From Erysipelothrix urinaevulpis (lineage in GTDB: Bacteria; Bacillota_I; Bacilli_A; Erysipelotrichales; Erysipelotrichaceae): DNA of 64,000 nt. Both the position numbers and the translations under genes were made by a program. Positions 45,123-56,361 of this stretch are shown one piece after another. Within the stretch, counting starts at the first letter, position 1. Every line of letters starts with the position of its first letter. The notes beneath the pieces were generated by a model that made no database searches, was not told where the DNA came from, and was given only the letters and a program-made list of their open reading frames with translations. The stretch is taken from the NCBI RefSeq assembly GCF_009828835.1, contig NZ_WTTB01000003.1, positions 186,001 through 250,000 on the forward strand, given 5' to 3'.

Positions 45123-46004
45123 ATGATTGAGACAAAAGCAAATATAATTCGCTGGTTAGCATACTGTGATGAATTGAATGTTTATCCATGGGAGTATGAT
45201 TTTAAGCAAACCTACAAACTTGCAACAATCCAAGATAATCAAAACGGAATAGACATGCTGATTGATTATAAAAATTATCAATTTGACGAACAGGGATTCT
45301 ATCTCAACCCCAACGACCCCATTCAGCGGCAAGGTAAATACGCAGATGCTGATAAAGAGGCTCACGAAATTTACAAAGTACTGTGGCCTGTCGATAGCAG
45401 CGGTATAATTCGGGGTGATGTTATGAACTCTTTTATCACAACATTTAATGCAGCTTACAAGCAATCAAAATCATATGACAAAGCAAAGAAGCATCAAGAC
45501 AGTTATTATAAAAACTTAAAAGAAAGTTACAAAAACTCTGAGCTAATTATTGATAACCTTGAAGGGTTTAATCGATTTGGAAAGTTGACACATACACTGG
45601 GTAACTTTATCGTTCTTCCTCATTGGATGAATACCGGTCGGGCATCTTTTTCAAAAGACTACTGGGATGTTACTTTAGCTTCACTTAAAGATTTTCTCGA
45701 ACCGATTCATGCTTGGAAAAATTTTATTGAAGTCTATCAACTTCAAGTCTATGTCAATAAAAAATCATTAACCATTAATCCATTGTGGAAAAACCACTTA
45801 AAACACTATGGAAAAACAAACGCATACACTCCGCAAAACAATGAAGAATTTTATACATTTCTAAACACCGTTAATCAACGAATTGAATATCGTGGTAAAT
45901 TATTGACGAAGTTCTTATTGGAATCGCTTGATTTAAAAGATCATCATACTTATTCACTTGTTAAAAATTTACCTATTTATTATGCCGATGATTTATACTA
46001 TTAA
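45123..46004 (+). CDS. protein of unknown function (possible DUF1524-like core)
   Basis: A 293 aa soluble protein with an excellent RBS (AAGGAGGAAAGCA). I cannot assign a family with confidence. Near residue 155 it reads FGKLTHTLGNFIVLPHW, reminiscent of the conserved H(T/S)xGN segment of DUF1524/HNH-type proteins and of some uncharacterised DUFs, but no full HNH motif is evident. It is rich in Tyr, Lys and Asn. It is followed 18 nt later by a second unknown gene, so the two form a small operon divergent from the PRD regulator. Confidence 0.72.
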   Translation: MIETKANIIRWLAYCDELNVYPWEYDFKQTYKLATIQDNQNGIDMLIDYKNYQFDEQGFYLNPNDPIQRQGKYADADKEAHEIYKVLWPVDSSGIIRGDVMNSFITTFNAAYKQSKSYDKAKKHQDSYYKNLKESYKNSELIIDNLEGFNRFGKLTHTLGNFIVLPHWMNTGRASFSKDYWDVTLASLKDFLEPIHAWKNFIEVYQLQVYVNKKSLTINPLWKNHLKHYGKTNAYTPQNNEEFYTFLNTVNQRIEYRGKLLTKFLLESLDLKDHHTYSLVKNLPIYYADDLYY

Positions 46005-46022
46005 GTAAGAGGAGCAAAATAC

Positions 46023-46946
46023 ATGACCAATAACAAACAAAGAATTTACAATTTCCCACACGATACCTATACTTTGGTTGACATTGAAAAAATCAATCTT
46101 GATTTAGAAAATAAAATGCATGGTGGACGCAAGGATATCTTTGAAAACATGACAACTTTGCATCAATACTTTGCAGAAATCTATACAGATTCAAGTGGCA
46201 ATGAAATATATTCTTATGATGATATTCGGCGGTTTTTGGGAAGAAAAAAAGGAGGAATAAGTCATAAAAAAGCAATGACTTTGGCCAATGAGTTTGGGCT
46301 TATTTTGAAAAATGATGAAACATTTTATATGACGGATATCGAGGATGTGCTGCAAATTTTGACCTATCAAAAAGTGAGCGACATTCGCAACTATTTAGAG
46401 CCTATGGACTCTTTGGAAGGTATACTTACCGGATTTCGTGACATTTTACTAAAATTAGAATCATCTCAGCATTTTAACTATATTCCAAATACGACACTTG
46501 ATGGATTTGCTTTTTTTGGCGAGTGGATTTGTGAGCTCAATCGTGCCATCTTTAAATTAACGCTTGGTAACTTGGAGCTTAAAACAAAACTGATGACCAT
46601 CCTTGAAGAAATTGAGTTTTTTATTCGTCAGTACGAGGTTCCTGGCGTAGTTGAACGATGGTTGGAAATTAACCCATCACTTGCATATTATGATGTCGTT
46701 TATCAGATCATGGATGAGCATCCTCAACTCTACGAAAAGATTCGAACCAAACATCATTCTCTGAGCTTTTCTTTTTATCCAAGCAAAAAAGATCTCATAA
46801 ATCGAAATCAATATTTTGAGTCAATTAACAAGAATAACACAAAAAAAAATCTTCAATATAGTCAACAAAGACTGTTTCAAAATGAATTAGAAAAAACGTT
46901 AAACCTCATTATTGATCATGACCTTATCGATTATTTACATAAATAA
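46023..46946 (+). CDS. protein of unknown function, operon partner of 45123-46004
   Basis: A 307 aa soluble protein preceded by AAGAGGAGCAAAATAC. The N-terminal third (about 45-105: YSYDDIRRFLGRKKGGISHK, KAMTLANEFGLIL) looks like a helix-turn-helix or small winged domain. The rest is helical (EEIEFFIRQYEVPGVVERW). No catalytic motif is recognised and there is no signal peptide or membrane segment. The pair ends at a strong bidirectional terminator, so they are an isolated two-gene unit among sugar operons. Confidence 0.7.
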   Translation: MTNNKQRIYNFPHDTYTLVDIEKINLDLENKMHGGRKDIFENMTTLHQYFAEIYTDSSGNEIYSYDDIRRFLGRKKGGISHKKAMTLANEFGLILKNDETFYMTDIEDVLQILTYQKVSDIRNYLEPMDSLEGILTGFRDILLKLESSQHFNYIPNTTLDGFAFFGEWICELNRAIFKLTLGNLELKTKLMTILEEIEFFIRQYEVPGVVERWLEINPSLAYYDVVYQIMDEHPQLYEKIRTKHHSLSFSFYPSKKDLINRNQYFESINKNNTKKNLQYSQQRLFQNELEKTLNLIIDHDLIDYLHK

Positions 46947-46993
46947 AAAAACTGAGTGCTGCCTCCTAATTTGGAGTCTGTACTCAGTTTTTT
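46945..46993. terminator. bidirectional terminator
   Basis: The arms AAAAAACTGAGT (46945-46956) and ACTCAGTTTTTT (46982-46993) with an inner CTCC/GGAG stem lie between the convergent ends of the unknown two-gene unit (+) and the EamA gene (-). Confidence 0.92.
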
Positions 46994-46998
46994 AAAGT

Positions 46999-47859
46999 TT
47001 ACACATTACTTTTTTTACTTGAACTCATAACAACTGCTAGCATCAATAATCCCATACTAATTCCAGATTTAACTGTAATTTTTTCACCCAGTAAAATTAT
47101 CCCAAATAAGGTTGCGAAAAGCGCTTCTGTTGATAATACGACTGACAAAGCTGTTGGTGATAATGTTTTACTAGCAAATAATTGCAGTAAGTACGCAATC
47201 AGCGTTGAAAAAATGACTAAATACCCAATGGATACAACGGAACTAAGATTTAAAGTGGCTAGAAATGAATAATCATCAATAATTAGTGAGGCAACAAGTG
47301 AAATCATCCCTGCGACCACCATTTGCATAAATGTTGTTAGTAGCGTACCAACATCCTTGGCTTTGCTTGAAAAAACCACATGTAATGCAAAGAATACTGC
47401 ACCAATTAATGAATATAAATCCCCCATATTAAAGCTAAGATTCACACTACTCATTGTTAATAATGCAACTCCAAGCAAGGCTAAAAGACTCGCTAAATAG
47501 TCTTTTCTATCCGTTTTTGTTTTAAGAATCACACTGGCTATAAATGGTGTAAATACAACATTCAAAGCTGTTAAAAAGGAATTGTTTGATACAGTTGTAG
47601 CTGCATTACCAATCGTTTGAAAATAAAATGCTAAGAACAAAAATATTCCTAAGGGCGCAGTTTTTATCAACTCATCCTTGTGTGCTTTCAGTATTGTCTT
47701 ATAACCAAAAATAAATAAAACAATTGCAGAAAGTGTAAACCGTATGGCAAGGGTTGCCATCGCTGGAATTTGTTCTAAAGCATAGGAGGTGGCTACAAAG
47801 CCACCTCCCCAAATCATTGCAGCTAAAAATATACTTAGATATGCTTTCTTTTTTAACAT
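46999..47859 (-). CDS. EamA/DMT-family permease
   Basis: A 286 aa membrane protein with about ten hydrophobic helices in two repeats of five, as in drug/metabolite transporters. GGGFVATSYALEQIPAMATLAIRF at the start is given by the shorter motif FVATSYALEQIP, and STEALFATLFGIILLGE near residue 245 is the classic EamA signature. The ATG overlaps the stop of the GatZ/KbaZ gene (TAATG), so it is the last gene of the lac operon. It could export a sugar or overflow product; the substrate cannot be told. Confidence 0.88.
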   Translation of the reverse strand: MLKKKAYLSIFLAAMIWGGGFVATSYALEQIPAMATLAIRFTLSAIVLFIFGYKTILKAHKDELIKTAPLGIFLFLAFYFQTIGNAATTVSNNSFLTALNVVFTPFIASVILKTKTDRKDYLASLLALLGVALLTMSSVNLSFNMGDLYSLIGAVFFALHVVFSSKAKDVGTLLTTFMQMVVAGMISLVASLIIDDYSFLATLNLSSVVSIGYLVIFSTLIAYLLQLFASKTLSPTALSVVLSTEALFATLFGIILLGEKITVKSGISMGLLMLAVVMSSSKKSNV

Positions 47860-49157
47860 TATAAGGACAACTCTTTGATATTTGTTGCAAAGACATAATC
47901 ATCAAGGTAAACATTGATATAGTCTTTAATTAACTCATTAACATTATTTTTTACTTTTCCTTCTTTAACGTTTCTATACTGAATTGGCAAGTATTGTGAG
48001 AGAAGATTAAGTGGAATTTCTTGATTTGAAAGATTACTCTCAAGTTTACTAATTGCTTCAGAAACTGCAGGTTGTGGAAGGTAATAGCGAGCACGATCAC
48101 TAAAACTAAATTTACGTTTTCGTGCTTGTTCCTCTTCTGTACCATGGTAGTATTTTTGCCAGTTTTCTGGTGACTCAATCATCGTATTTTCTAAAACGTC
48201 AATAAACTTCGAAGAGTCTTTCACTAAATTATCTTCAATGTGGCTTAAAGCAAATAAAGCTTCACGATAGGCAAGTGTTAATGCTGGTCCTACTTTTAAA
48301 ATATTAATGCCATCTTCTACCATATTCTTCAGTAACATCGGTGTTTGATAATCCGTTGAATGTCCCTCAAACACAATATTAGGATAGTTGGATTTCAAGT
48401 GATCAACTAGCTCTTTTGCTTTTTCACGATTATAGAAATCAATGTTTTCATCACCAAATTCTACTCCAGGTTGAACAACAATTGCAATGATATCATCAAA
48501 CATATCGTCTAAATTGGCTTCAGAAAACTTAGTCTTAAATACATTATATGTTGTGTCTAGATCATCAACTGATGTGACAACCATTTCTTCAATTTCTTGA
48601 GATCCTCCTGGAATTGGTACTTCTGAACCAATGATGTAAACTGGAGGTATTGCATCGATATTTTCTTTTTGTAAATCCGAAAATGCTTTTTTACATGATT
48701 GGGCTAAACGTACAGTACGATTAGCAATTATTTCATCGCTTAGTTTCGAATTTTTATCATCATTCGCAACTTTCATGGACGTATCTAAATGAATCTTAGT
48801 AAAACCTGCATAGACATAATCATAAACAAGTTGTTCTGCATTTTTCATGGCTTCATCTTCATCTAAATTAACCCATGTCAATGGTCCTAAGTGATCACCA
48901 CCTAATATAATTTTATCGTGTGGGAAGTCTACTTTATCTGCAAGTTCATAAACAAAGTTTCTAAAATCCAAAGGCTTCATGCCTGTGTAACCACCAAATT
49001 GATTTACTTGATTGGCAGTCGCTTCAATCACAGCAACACTGTTGTCTTTTTTAGAACGTTCAAGAACCGCTTCAATAACTGTTGAATTTGCCGTACATGC
49101 TGAGTATATTCCTATTGCTTTTTTATTGTTTAATTTCTTTAATTGATTTTCCATCAT
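47859..49157 (-). CDS. GatZ/KbaZ-type protein, candidate tagatose-6-phosphate 4-epimerase
   Basis: Class II tagatose-bisphosphate aldolase GatZ/KbaZ family, 432 aa. GIYSACTANSTVIEA, GGYTGMKPLDF, LGGDHLGPLTW, KIHLDTSMKVA, EGHSTDYQTP and KVGPALTLAYREALFAL are all conserved, including putative metal-binding His residues. The start overlaps the lacB stop (TAATG). Enterobacterial GatZ/KbaZ is viewed as a partner of catalytic GatY/KbaY, which is absent here, as are lacC and lacD. I recall that some relatives have fructose/tagatose 4-epimerase activity. Inference: it converts LacAB-made tagatose-6-phosphate to fructose-6-phosphate. A paralogue lies at 60950-62248. Confidence 0.9.
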   Translation of the reverse strand: MMENQLKKLNNKKAIGIYSACTANSTVIEAVLERSKKDNSVAVIEATANQVNQFGGYTGMKPLDFRNFVYELADKVDFPHDKIILGGDHLGPLTWVNLDEDEAMKNAEQLVYDYVYAGFTKIHLDTSMKVANDDKNSKLSDEIIANRTVRLAQSCKKAFSDLQKENIDAIPPVYIIGSEVPIPGGSQEIEEMVVTSVDDLDTTYNVFKTKFSEANLDDMFDDIIAIVVQPGVEFGDENIDFYNREKAKELVDHLKSNYPNIVFEGHSTDYQTPMLLKNMVEDGINILKVGPALTLAYREALFALSHIEDNLVKDSSKFIDVLENTMIESPENWQKYYHGTEEEQARKRKFSFSDRARYYLPQPAVSEAISKLESNLSNQEIPLNLLSQYLPIQYRNVKEGKVKNNVNELIKDYINVYLDDYVFATNIKELSL

Positions 49158-49672
49158 TAATCTACATAACACCCTTTCTCCCAATCATCCAAGAATTTAT
49201 CAAATGTATCTTCATAAAATTTGTATGTTTTTTGATCAATTAAGCGATCAATTTCCTCAACTTTTTTAACATTGTCCACACTTGCATCAAATTCTGTTGT
49301 TAGGAATGTTTCTACAATATCTTCAATGAGCCCAAATCCTGCAATTCTGCCGCCAAATCCAATAATATTTGCATTATAAGTTTCTCGTGCATCTTTTGCA
49401 GTTGCTACATCTCGTACAAGTGCTACACGTGTACCATAAACTTTTTGTGCAGCGTTGGTAATTCCAACACCTGTTCCACATAATACAATTCCTTTATCAA
49501 CAACGCCTTGAGAGACTAATTCTCCAACCCTTTTTCCATAGATTGGATAATGAGTCCGAACATTATCATATGTTCCACAATCAATTACATCATGTCCTTG
49601 ATTAATTAATTGATCCCTTAACCGATCTTTAACATCTGTGACAATATGGTCACAACCAATCGCTATTCTCAT
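49157..49672 (-). CDS. lacB: galactose-6-phosphate isomerase subunit B
   Basis: With LacA it isomerises galactose-6-phosphate to tagatose-6-phosphate. The 171 aa sequence begins MRIAIGCDHIVTDVK and contains VIDCGTYDNVRTHYPI, CGTGVGITNAAQKV, RVALVRD and NANIIGFGGRIAG, all characteristic of LacB rather than RpiB. The ATG overlaps lacA by 4 nt (ATGA). Gene order lacA-lacB is the usual one, but the lacC and lacD that normally follow are replaced by a GatZ-type gene. Confidence 0.97.
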   Translation of the reverse strand: MRIAIGCDHIVTDVKDRLRDQLINQGHDVIDCGTYDNVRTHYPIYGKRVGELVSQGVVDKGIVLCGTGVGITNAAQKVYGTRVALVRDVATAKDARETYNANIIGFGGRIAGFGLIEDIVETFLTTEFDASVDNVKKVEEIDRLIDQKTYKFYEDTFDKFLDDWEKGCYVD

Positions 49673-50103
49673 AAGTTTGGCTCCTCTAACATGGAATCAA
49701 GCATATCAACACGTATTTGATGTCTTCCGCCTGCGTAATCATGTGTTACAAAACGATTCACAATACCACGCATTACATCATTACCAATAATATCTTGTCC
49801 TAAAGTTATAATATTGGTATTGTTGTGATCACGTGTCATCAATGCTGATTGTTCATCATTGAGTTGTGCACAAATAATGCCTTTGTATTTACCTGCGACC
49901 ATAAATGGACCATTGCCCGTGCCATCCACTACAATTCCAAATGCGTTATCTTCTAGTACTTTTTTCACAACATTTTGTGTTGCGGAAATGGTATTTGCAT
50001 CCTTTTTTGTTAAATCTTCATACGCAACATCTAATTCATCAAGATAAAGAAGCACGTTATTTTTTAATTCTAATCCGTCTGGTGTTGCTGAAATATATAT
50101 CAT
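49669..50103 (-). CDS. lacA: galactose-6-phosphate isomerase subunit A
   Basis: A 144 aa RpiB/LacA-fold subunit. YEDLTKKDANTISATQNVV, DNAFGIVVDGTGNGPFM, HNNTNIITLGQDIIG and GGRHQIRVDMLD match LacA. It works as a heteromer with LacB in the tagatose-6-phosphate pathway. The gene lies 16 nt downstream of the phospho-glycosidase gene, with an AGGAGGTACAT RBS. Confidence 0.96.
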   Translation of the reverse strand: MIYISATPDGLELKNNVLLYLDELDVAYEDLTKKDANTISATQNVVKKVLEDNAFGIVVDGTGNGPFMVAGKYKGIICAQLNDEQSALMTRDHNNTNIITLGQDIIGNDVMRGIVNRFVTHDYAGGRHQIRVDMLDSMLEEPNL

Positions 50104-50119
50104 ATGTACCTCCTAAAAA

Positions 50120-53229
<3,110 letters not shown>

Positions 53230-53238
53230 TTTCTTCTC

Positions 53239-53550
53239 CTATTCACTGATTTTTTTAACTAAAATCACTTCAATAACATCACGCAATAATACAGTTCCCA
53301 TGAGATGGTCTTGCCCATGCACCATTGTCAGGCTGTAAGGAAGATCAATCCCCTGAGCTTCCTTTGCAAGCATATCCATCTGAGTTTGGTGAGCATCTCT
53401 TATTAATTCTTGTGCTTCATCAAACAATACTTTAGCACTTTCATAATTTTCATCTAAAATATGATTCAGTGCTACCATTAATTTAGATTTTGCTTCTCCT
53501 GCATAAGCAACTATCTCAAACCCTAACATTTGAACATCCGTTTTATCCAT
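53239..53550 (-). CDS. lacF: PTS lactose-type EIIA
   Basis: A 103 aa helical phosphocarrier. LTMVHGQDHLMGTVLLRDV carries His78, the same position as in lactococcal LacF. I place the start at ATG 53550, with AAGGAGGGATTTA upstream; an upstream in-frame extension runs through the cre site and has no RBS. First structural gene of the lac operon. Confidence 0.93.
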   Translation of the reverse strand: MDKTDVQMLGFEIVAYAGEAKSKLMVALNHILDENYESAKVLFDEAQELIRDAHQTQMDMLAKEAQGIDLPYSLTMVHGQDHLMGTVLLRDVIEVILVKKISE

Positions 53551-53562
53551 TAAATCCCTCCT

Positions 53563-53610
53563 TGATAGCGGTTGCAAATGAATTGTAACACACGAACAAA
53601 CAAAAAACAA
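53563..53610 (-). promoter_or_regulatory. lac operon promoter with cre site
   Basis: Minus-strand TTGTTT (53605-53610), 17-nt spacer and TACAAT (53582-53587). TGCAACCGCTATCA (minus strand of 53563-53576) fits the cre consensus TGNAANCGNNNNCA completely and covers the start region. The -35 lies inside the long lacR hairpin stem. Confidence 0.75.
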
Positions 53611-53646
53611 CACCAAATGTTCGTTTGGTGTTGTTTTTTGTTTGTT
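53595..53646. terminator. perfect 23-bp inverted repeat between lacR and lacF
   Basis: The arms at 53595-53617 and 53624-53646 pair over 23 bp around the loop TGTTCG. The inner stem AACACCAAA/TTTGGTGTT followed by GTTTTTTG makes a strong terminator for lacR. The loop and flanks contain the CGAAC/GTTCG words also seen upstream of lacR, so it may double as an operator. Confidence 0.85.
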
Positions 53647-53657
53647 ATTCGAACATT

Positions 53658-54419
53658 TTATAACACTTTAATGTTCTTTTCATAACGTTTAAGCACATTT
53701 TGATCTGTTTGACTATCTGTTATTAAATAATCACAATCACTTAAATTGTAGAAGTGATAAAAGTCAACTTGATCTAATTTTGTATTATCTGCAACAATAT
53801 ATTTAATTGTTGCATTATTTAAGATCTTTTGCTGAGTTATACCCTCTTCCTCATTGTAGTTCATTATGACATCATCATCAATAGCGTTAACCCCAATAAA
53901 TGCTTTATGAACACGAAGGTTCTCGAGTGATTCATTGGCTAACGTTCCCACAAATGAGCTCGTTCGTTCTCGAAAGGTTCCTCCAATTAAGATTAGACCT
54001 TTATTTTTTTGAGCTTTAAGCTTCATGAAGAGTGCCAGAGAGTTTGTAATAACTTTCAATGTTTTTTCTTCAATCAATTCAGAGACTAATTCAATTGTTG
54101 TTCCTGCACCTAAGAAAATTAATTCATCATTTTCAATTTGTGCTGCAATTTTACGAGCAATTTCATGTTTCAATTCTATATTCATTGACATTTTATGATC
54201 ATGACTTAATTCACTATACACTAATTCTGATTTACGATTGTTGGTTATTTTAGACGCTCCACCATGTAATCTTTTAATGAGGCCTTGTTTTTCAAGTTCG
54301 ATAAGATCTCTTCTGACAGTCATTTCTGAAACTTTATATGTTTCACTTAAATCTTGTACTGTTACCATTTTATTCTTTTCAATCTGTTTTAGAATAAGGT
54401 CTTGTCTTTTATTCTTCAT
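53658..54419 (-). CDS. lacR: DeoR-family repressor, LacR-like
   Basis: A 253 aa DeoR-type repressor of the lac operon. The N-terminal HTH (VTVQDLSETYKVSEMTVRRD) is followed by KQGLIKRLHGGA, and the C-terminal sensor domain (IFLGAGTTIELV, VITNSLALFMKL, LIGGTFRERTSSFVG) binds a sugar phosphate, in LacR tagatose-6-phosphate. The ATG at 54419 is chosen for its GGAGGATATT; an upstream in-frame extension is unsupported. It is transcribed separately from lacF and probably represses itself through TCAAACAT-like boxes. Confidence 0.92.
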   Translation of the reverse strand: MKNKRQDLILKQIEKNKMVTVQDLSETYKVSEMTVRRDLIELEKQGLIKRLHGGASKITNNRKSELVYSELSHDHKMSMNIELKHEIARKIAAQIENDELIFLGAGTTIELVSELIEEKTLKVITNSLALFMKLKAQKNKGLILIGGTFRERTSSFVGTLANESLENLRVHKAFIGVNAIDDDVIMNYNEEEGITQQKILNNATIKYIVADNTKLDQVDFYHFYNLSDCDYLITDSQTDQNVLKRYEKNIKVL

Positions 54420-54436
54420 AATATCCTCCACCATTA

Positions 54437-54490
54437 ACTTTATCACATATTCAAACATCTAACAACATTTTTGAACATCAACTCGAACAT
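54437..54490 (-). promoter_or_regulatory. lacR promoter with candidate LacR boxes
   Basis: Minus-strand TTGTTA (54460-54465), 17-nt spacer, TAAAGT (54437-54442). On the plus strand, TCAAACAT (54451-54458), TTGAACAT (54471-54478) and TCGAACAT (54483-54490) repeat one word, and a fourth copy, TCGAACAT, occurs at 53649-53656. Repetition around lacR suggests DeoR-type operators; this is inference. Confidence 0.5.
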
Positions 54491-54665
54491 TATAGATGCT
54501 AAAGGGGTCTTATATCTTAATTATTTTTATGAATCTAGCTCTATCTTCTTCAAAGAACTTACGTCTAAACCATGCTTTAACCAAATTCGATCAAATTCGT
54601 ACAATTAATGCTTATCTTTTATTTTTACTATGATATAATTATTTGTATATTGAAAGGGGATTCAC

Positions 54666-55367
54666 ATGTCAAATCTTACACATTTATTTGATATTTATAA
54701 GGATAAGAATCATAAGGATTATTTATTCGCCAAAAAAATAATTCATAAAATTCTTTTTTTTGGTTTAGCAACATGTTTTTGGATATTTATAGTAATAAAA
54801 GAGTATGTTTCTAATAACCCTGCAAAGCAGCTTTGGTTATTGTTTGGTTTATTTATTTTAGCGAAATTAGTCATTGAAGTCGTATTTTCTTTGAGTGTTA
54901 TCAACACGTATTCCGCTTTGATTGAGGATGAAAACGCAAGTAATTCTCGCTTAGCGAAATGGATGTCTAAACGTTTTTGGAAGTATTATAACAAAAAAAC
55001 ATACGGTTGGAAGTTTATGGGGTCTTACAACACCAACAAGTCTTACACTGAAGGTGCTTATCGTGGAAAAAGAAATGCATCAATGGGTGATGATTTCATC
55101 GGAGCTTTCGGACCTGCTTTACGCATTACCAAAGCAACCTACGACCCGTTCTTCAAACGTAAATTTAAGTTTATGTTTGAAAACTTAGCAATCCTTATAA
55201 ATACACTAAATCACTACGCAGCACAACCCTTTATTCTACCTGAAGAATACAGTCTTCTTGATGATTTTAACCAATACAAGCAAGAAACATCAAACCAGGC
55301 TTATTATGAGGGTCAAAGAGAATTTGATCGTGGTTACTATGACGCTCAAAATGATGACAACTATTAA
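54666..55367 (+). CDS. small membrane protein of unknown function
   Basis: A 233 aa protein with two N-terminal membrane helices (about 28-45, LFFGLATCFWIFIVI; about 56-78, LWLLFGLFILAKLVIEVVF). A cytoplasmic domain rich in Tyr, Lys and Asn follows and ends in an acidic YY/DD tail (GYYDAQNDDNY). No family is recognised. It is monocistronic with an extended -10 (TGATATAAT, TATAAT at 54634-54639), RBS GAAAGGGG and its own terminator. The 54491-54633 stretch upstream shows nothing else that I can support. Confidence 0.75.
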   Translation: MSNLTHLFDIYKDKNHKDYLFAKKIIHKILFFGLATCFWIFIVIKEYVSNNPAKQLWLLFGLFILAKLVIEVVFSLSVINTYSALIEDENASNSRLAKWMSKRFWKYYNKKTYGWKFMGSYNTNKSYTEGAYRGKRNASMGDDFIGAFGPALRITKATYDPFFKRKFKFMFENLAILINTLNHYAAQPFILPEEYSLLDDFNQYKQETSNQAYYEGQREFDRGYYDAQNDDNY

Positions 55368-55384
55368 GATGTAAGTTTAGATTT

Positions 55385-55424
55385 AAAATGCCAAGATTTC
55401 TCGAATTGAGATCTTGGCATTTTT
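55385..55424. terminator. bidirectional terminator
   Basis: The arms AAAATGCCAAGAT (55385-55397) and ATCTTGGCATTTT (55411-55423) separate the membrane-protein gene (+) from the PTS IID gene ending at 55444 (-). Confidence 0.9.
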
Positions 55425-55443
55425 ATTATATCGTTAGTGTGTA

Positions 55444-56361
55444 TTATTCTGCTTCTTCTGCTGGAAGTTTATACCACTCTACCAATGGTGTATAACCACC
55501 ATCAAGTGCCTCTCCGTCTGCATCTAATGCGCCTGAATCAGCGGTCCATATTCCAAACGCTGTACCAGTTAAACCAATAACCAATAAGAGTACGATTGCT
55601 TTGGTTGGTGTCCAATTTTTCTTCTTAACTAAGAAGAATAGTAACAATGTAATCGCTAAAGGAATCAGTTGTGGTAAGATACCATCTAGAATTTTTTGGA
55701 AATTAATGACAGCTCCTCCACCTTGGTCATAAATGACTCGAATTCCTGTTGCACCATAGTTTGAGACTAATGCCCCAACAATAAAGACCCCTAAGATACT
55801 TGCTGATCGGGTAAATTCTTTCGCATTATTGGTAAATAAATCAATGGCATTAATTCCTAATTCATATGATTTATGCATTAAGAAATAACGAATCGCAAAT
55901 TGAGCTGCGTTAAAGATTAATAGGAATAATATTGGCCCTAAAATCTGACCTTGAATTGCCATATTGGCAGTTAGTCCTGCTGTAATTGGAACTAAAGTTA
56001 ACCAGAATAAAGCATCTCCAATTCCACCTAAAGGTCCCATTGCAGCAACCCTTACCGCACGAATTGTTGGTATATCTGCTTTTTGTTGTTCCAATGACAA
56101 GACGATACCCATTACGAATGTAACAAGGAATGGGTGAGTATTAAAGAACTCTAGGTTATGTTTCATTGAACGTGATAAATCTTCTTTATCAGTATGAATT
56201 TCCTCTAATCCAGGTAGGATTGAGTATAACCAACCACCGGCTTGCATTCTTTCATAGTTAAACGATGCTTGTAAGAATAATGATCGCCAAACCATTTTAT
56301 TGAGTGCTGATTTACTAATATTTTTTGCAGGTGTTAGATTTTCATAATTATTATATTCCAT
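55444..56361 (-). CDS. agaD: PTS mannose-family EIID
   Basis: A 305 aa membrane subunit of a mannose-superfamily PTS. RSLFLQASFNYERMQAGG, LEFFNTHPFLVTFVMGI and AAMGPLGGIGDALFWLTLVP are EIID hallmarks. It pairs with EIIC to form the channel. The ATG at 56361 lies inside the end of the IIC gene (11-nt overlap) behind GGAGGTGACGAAG; an earlier in-frame ATG lies before that RBS. The galactosamine assignment rests on the linked AgaS gene. Confidence 0.88.
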   Translation of the reverse strand: MEYNNYENLTPAKNISKSALNKMVWRSLFLQASFNYERMQAGGWLYSILPGLEEIHTDKEDLSRSMKHNLEFFNTHPFLVTFVMGIVLSLEQQKADIPTIRAVRVAAMGPLGGIGDALFWLTLVPITAGLTANMAIQGQILGPILFLLIFNAAQFAIRYFLMHKSYELGINAIDLFTNNAKEFTRSASILGVFIVGALVSNYGATGIRVIYDQGGGAVINFQKILDGILPQLIPLAITLLLFFLVKKKNWTPTKAIVLLLVIGLTGTAFGIWTADSGALDADGEALDGGYTPLVEWYKLPAEEAE

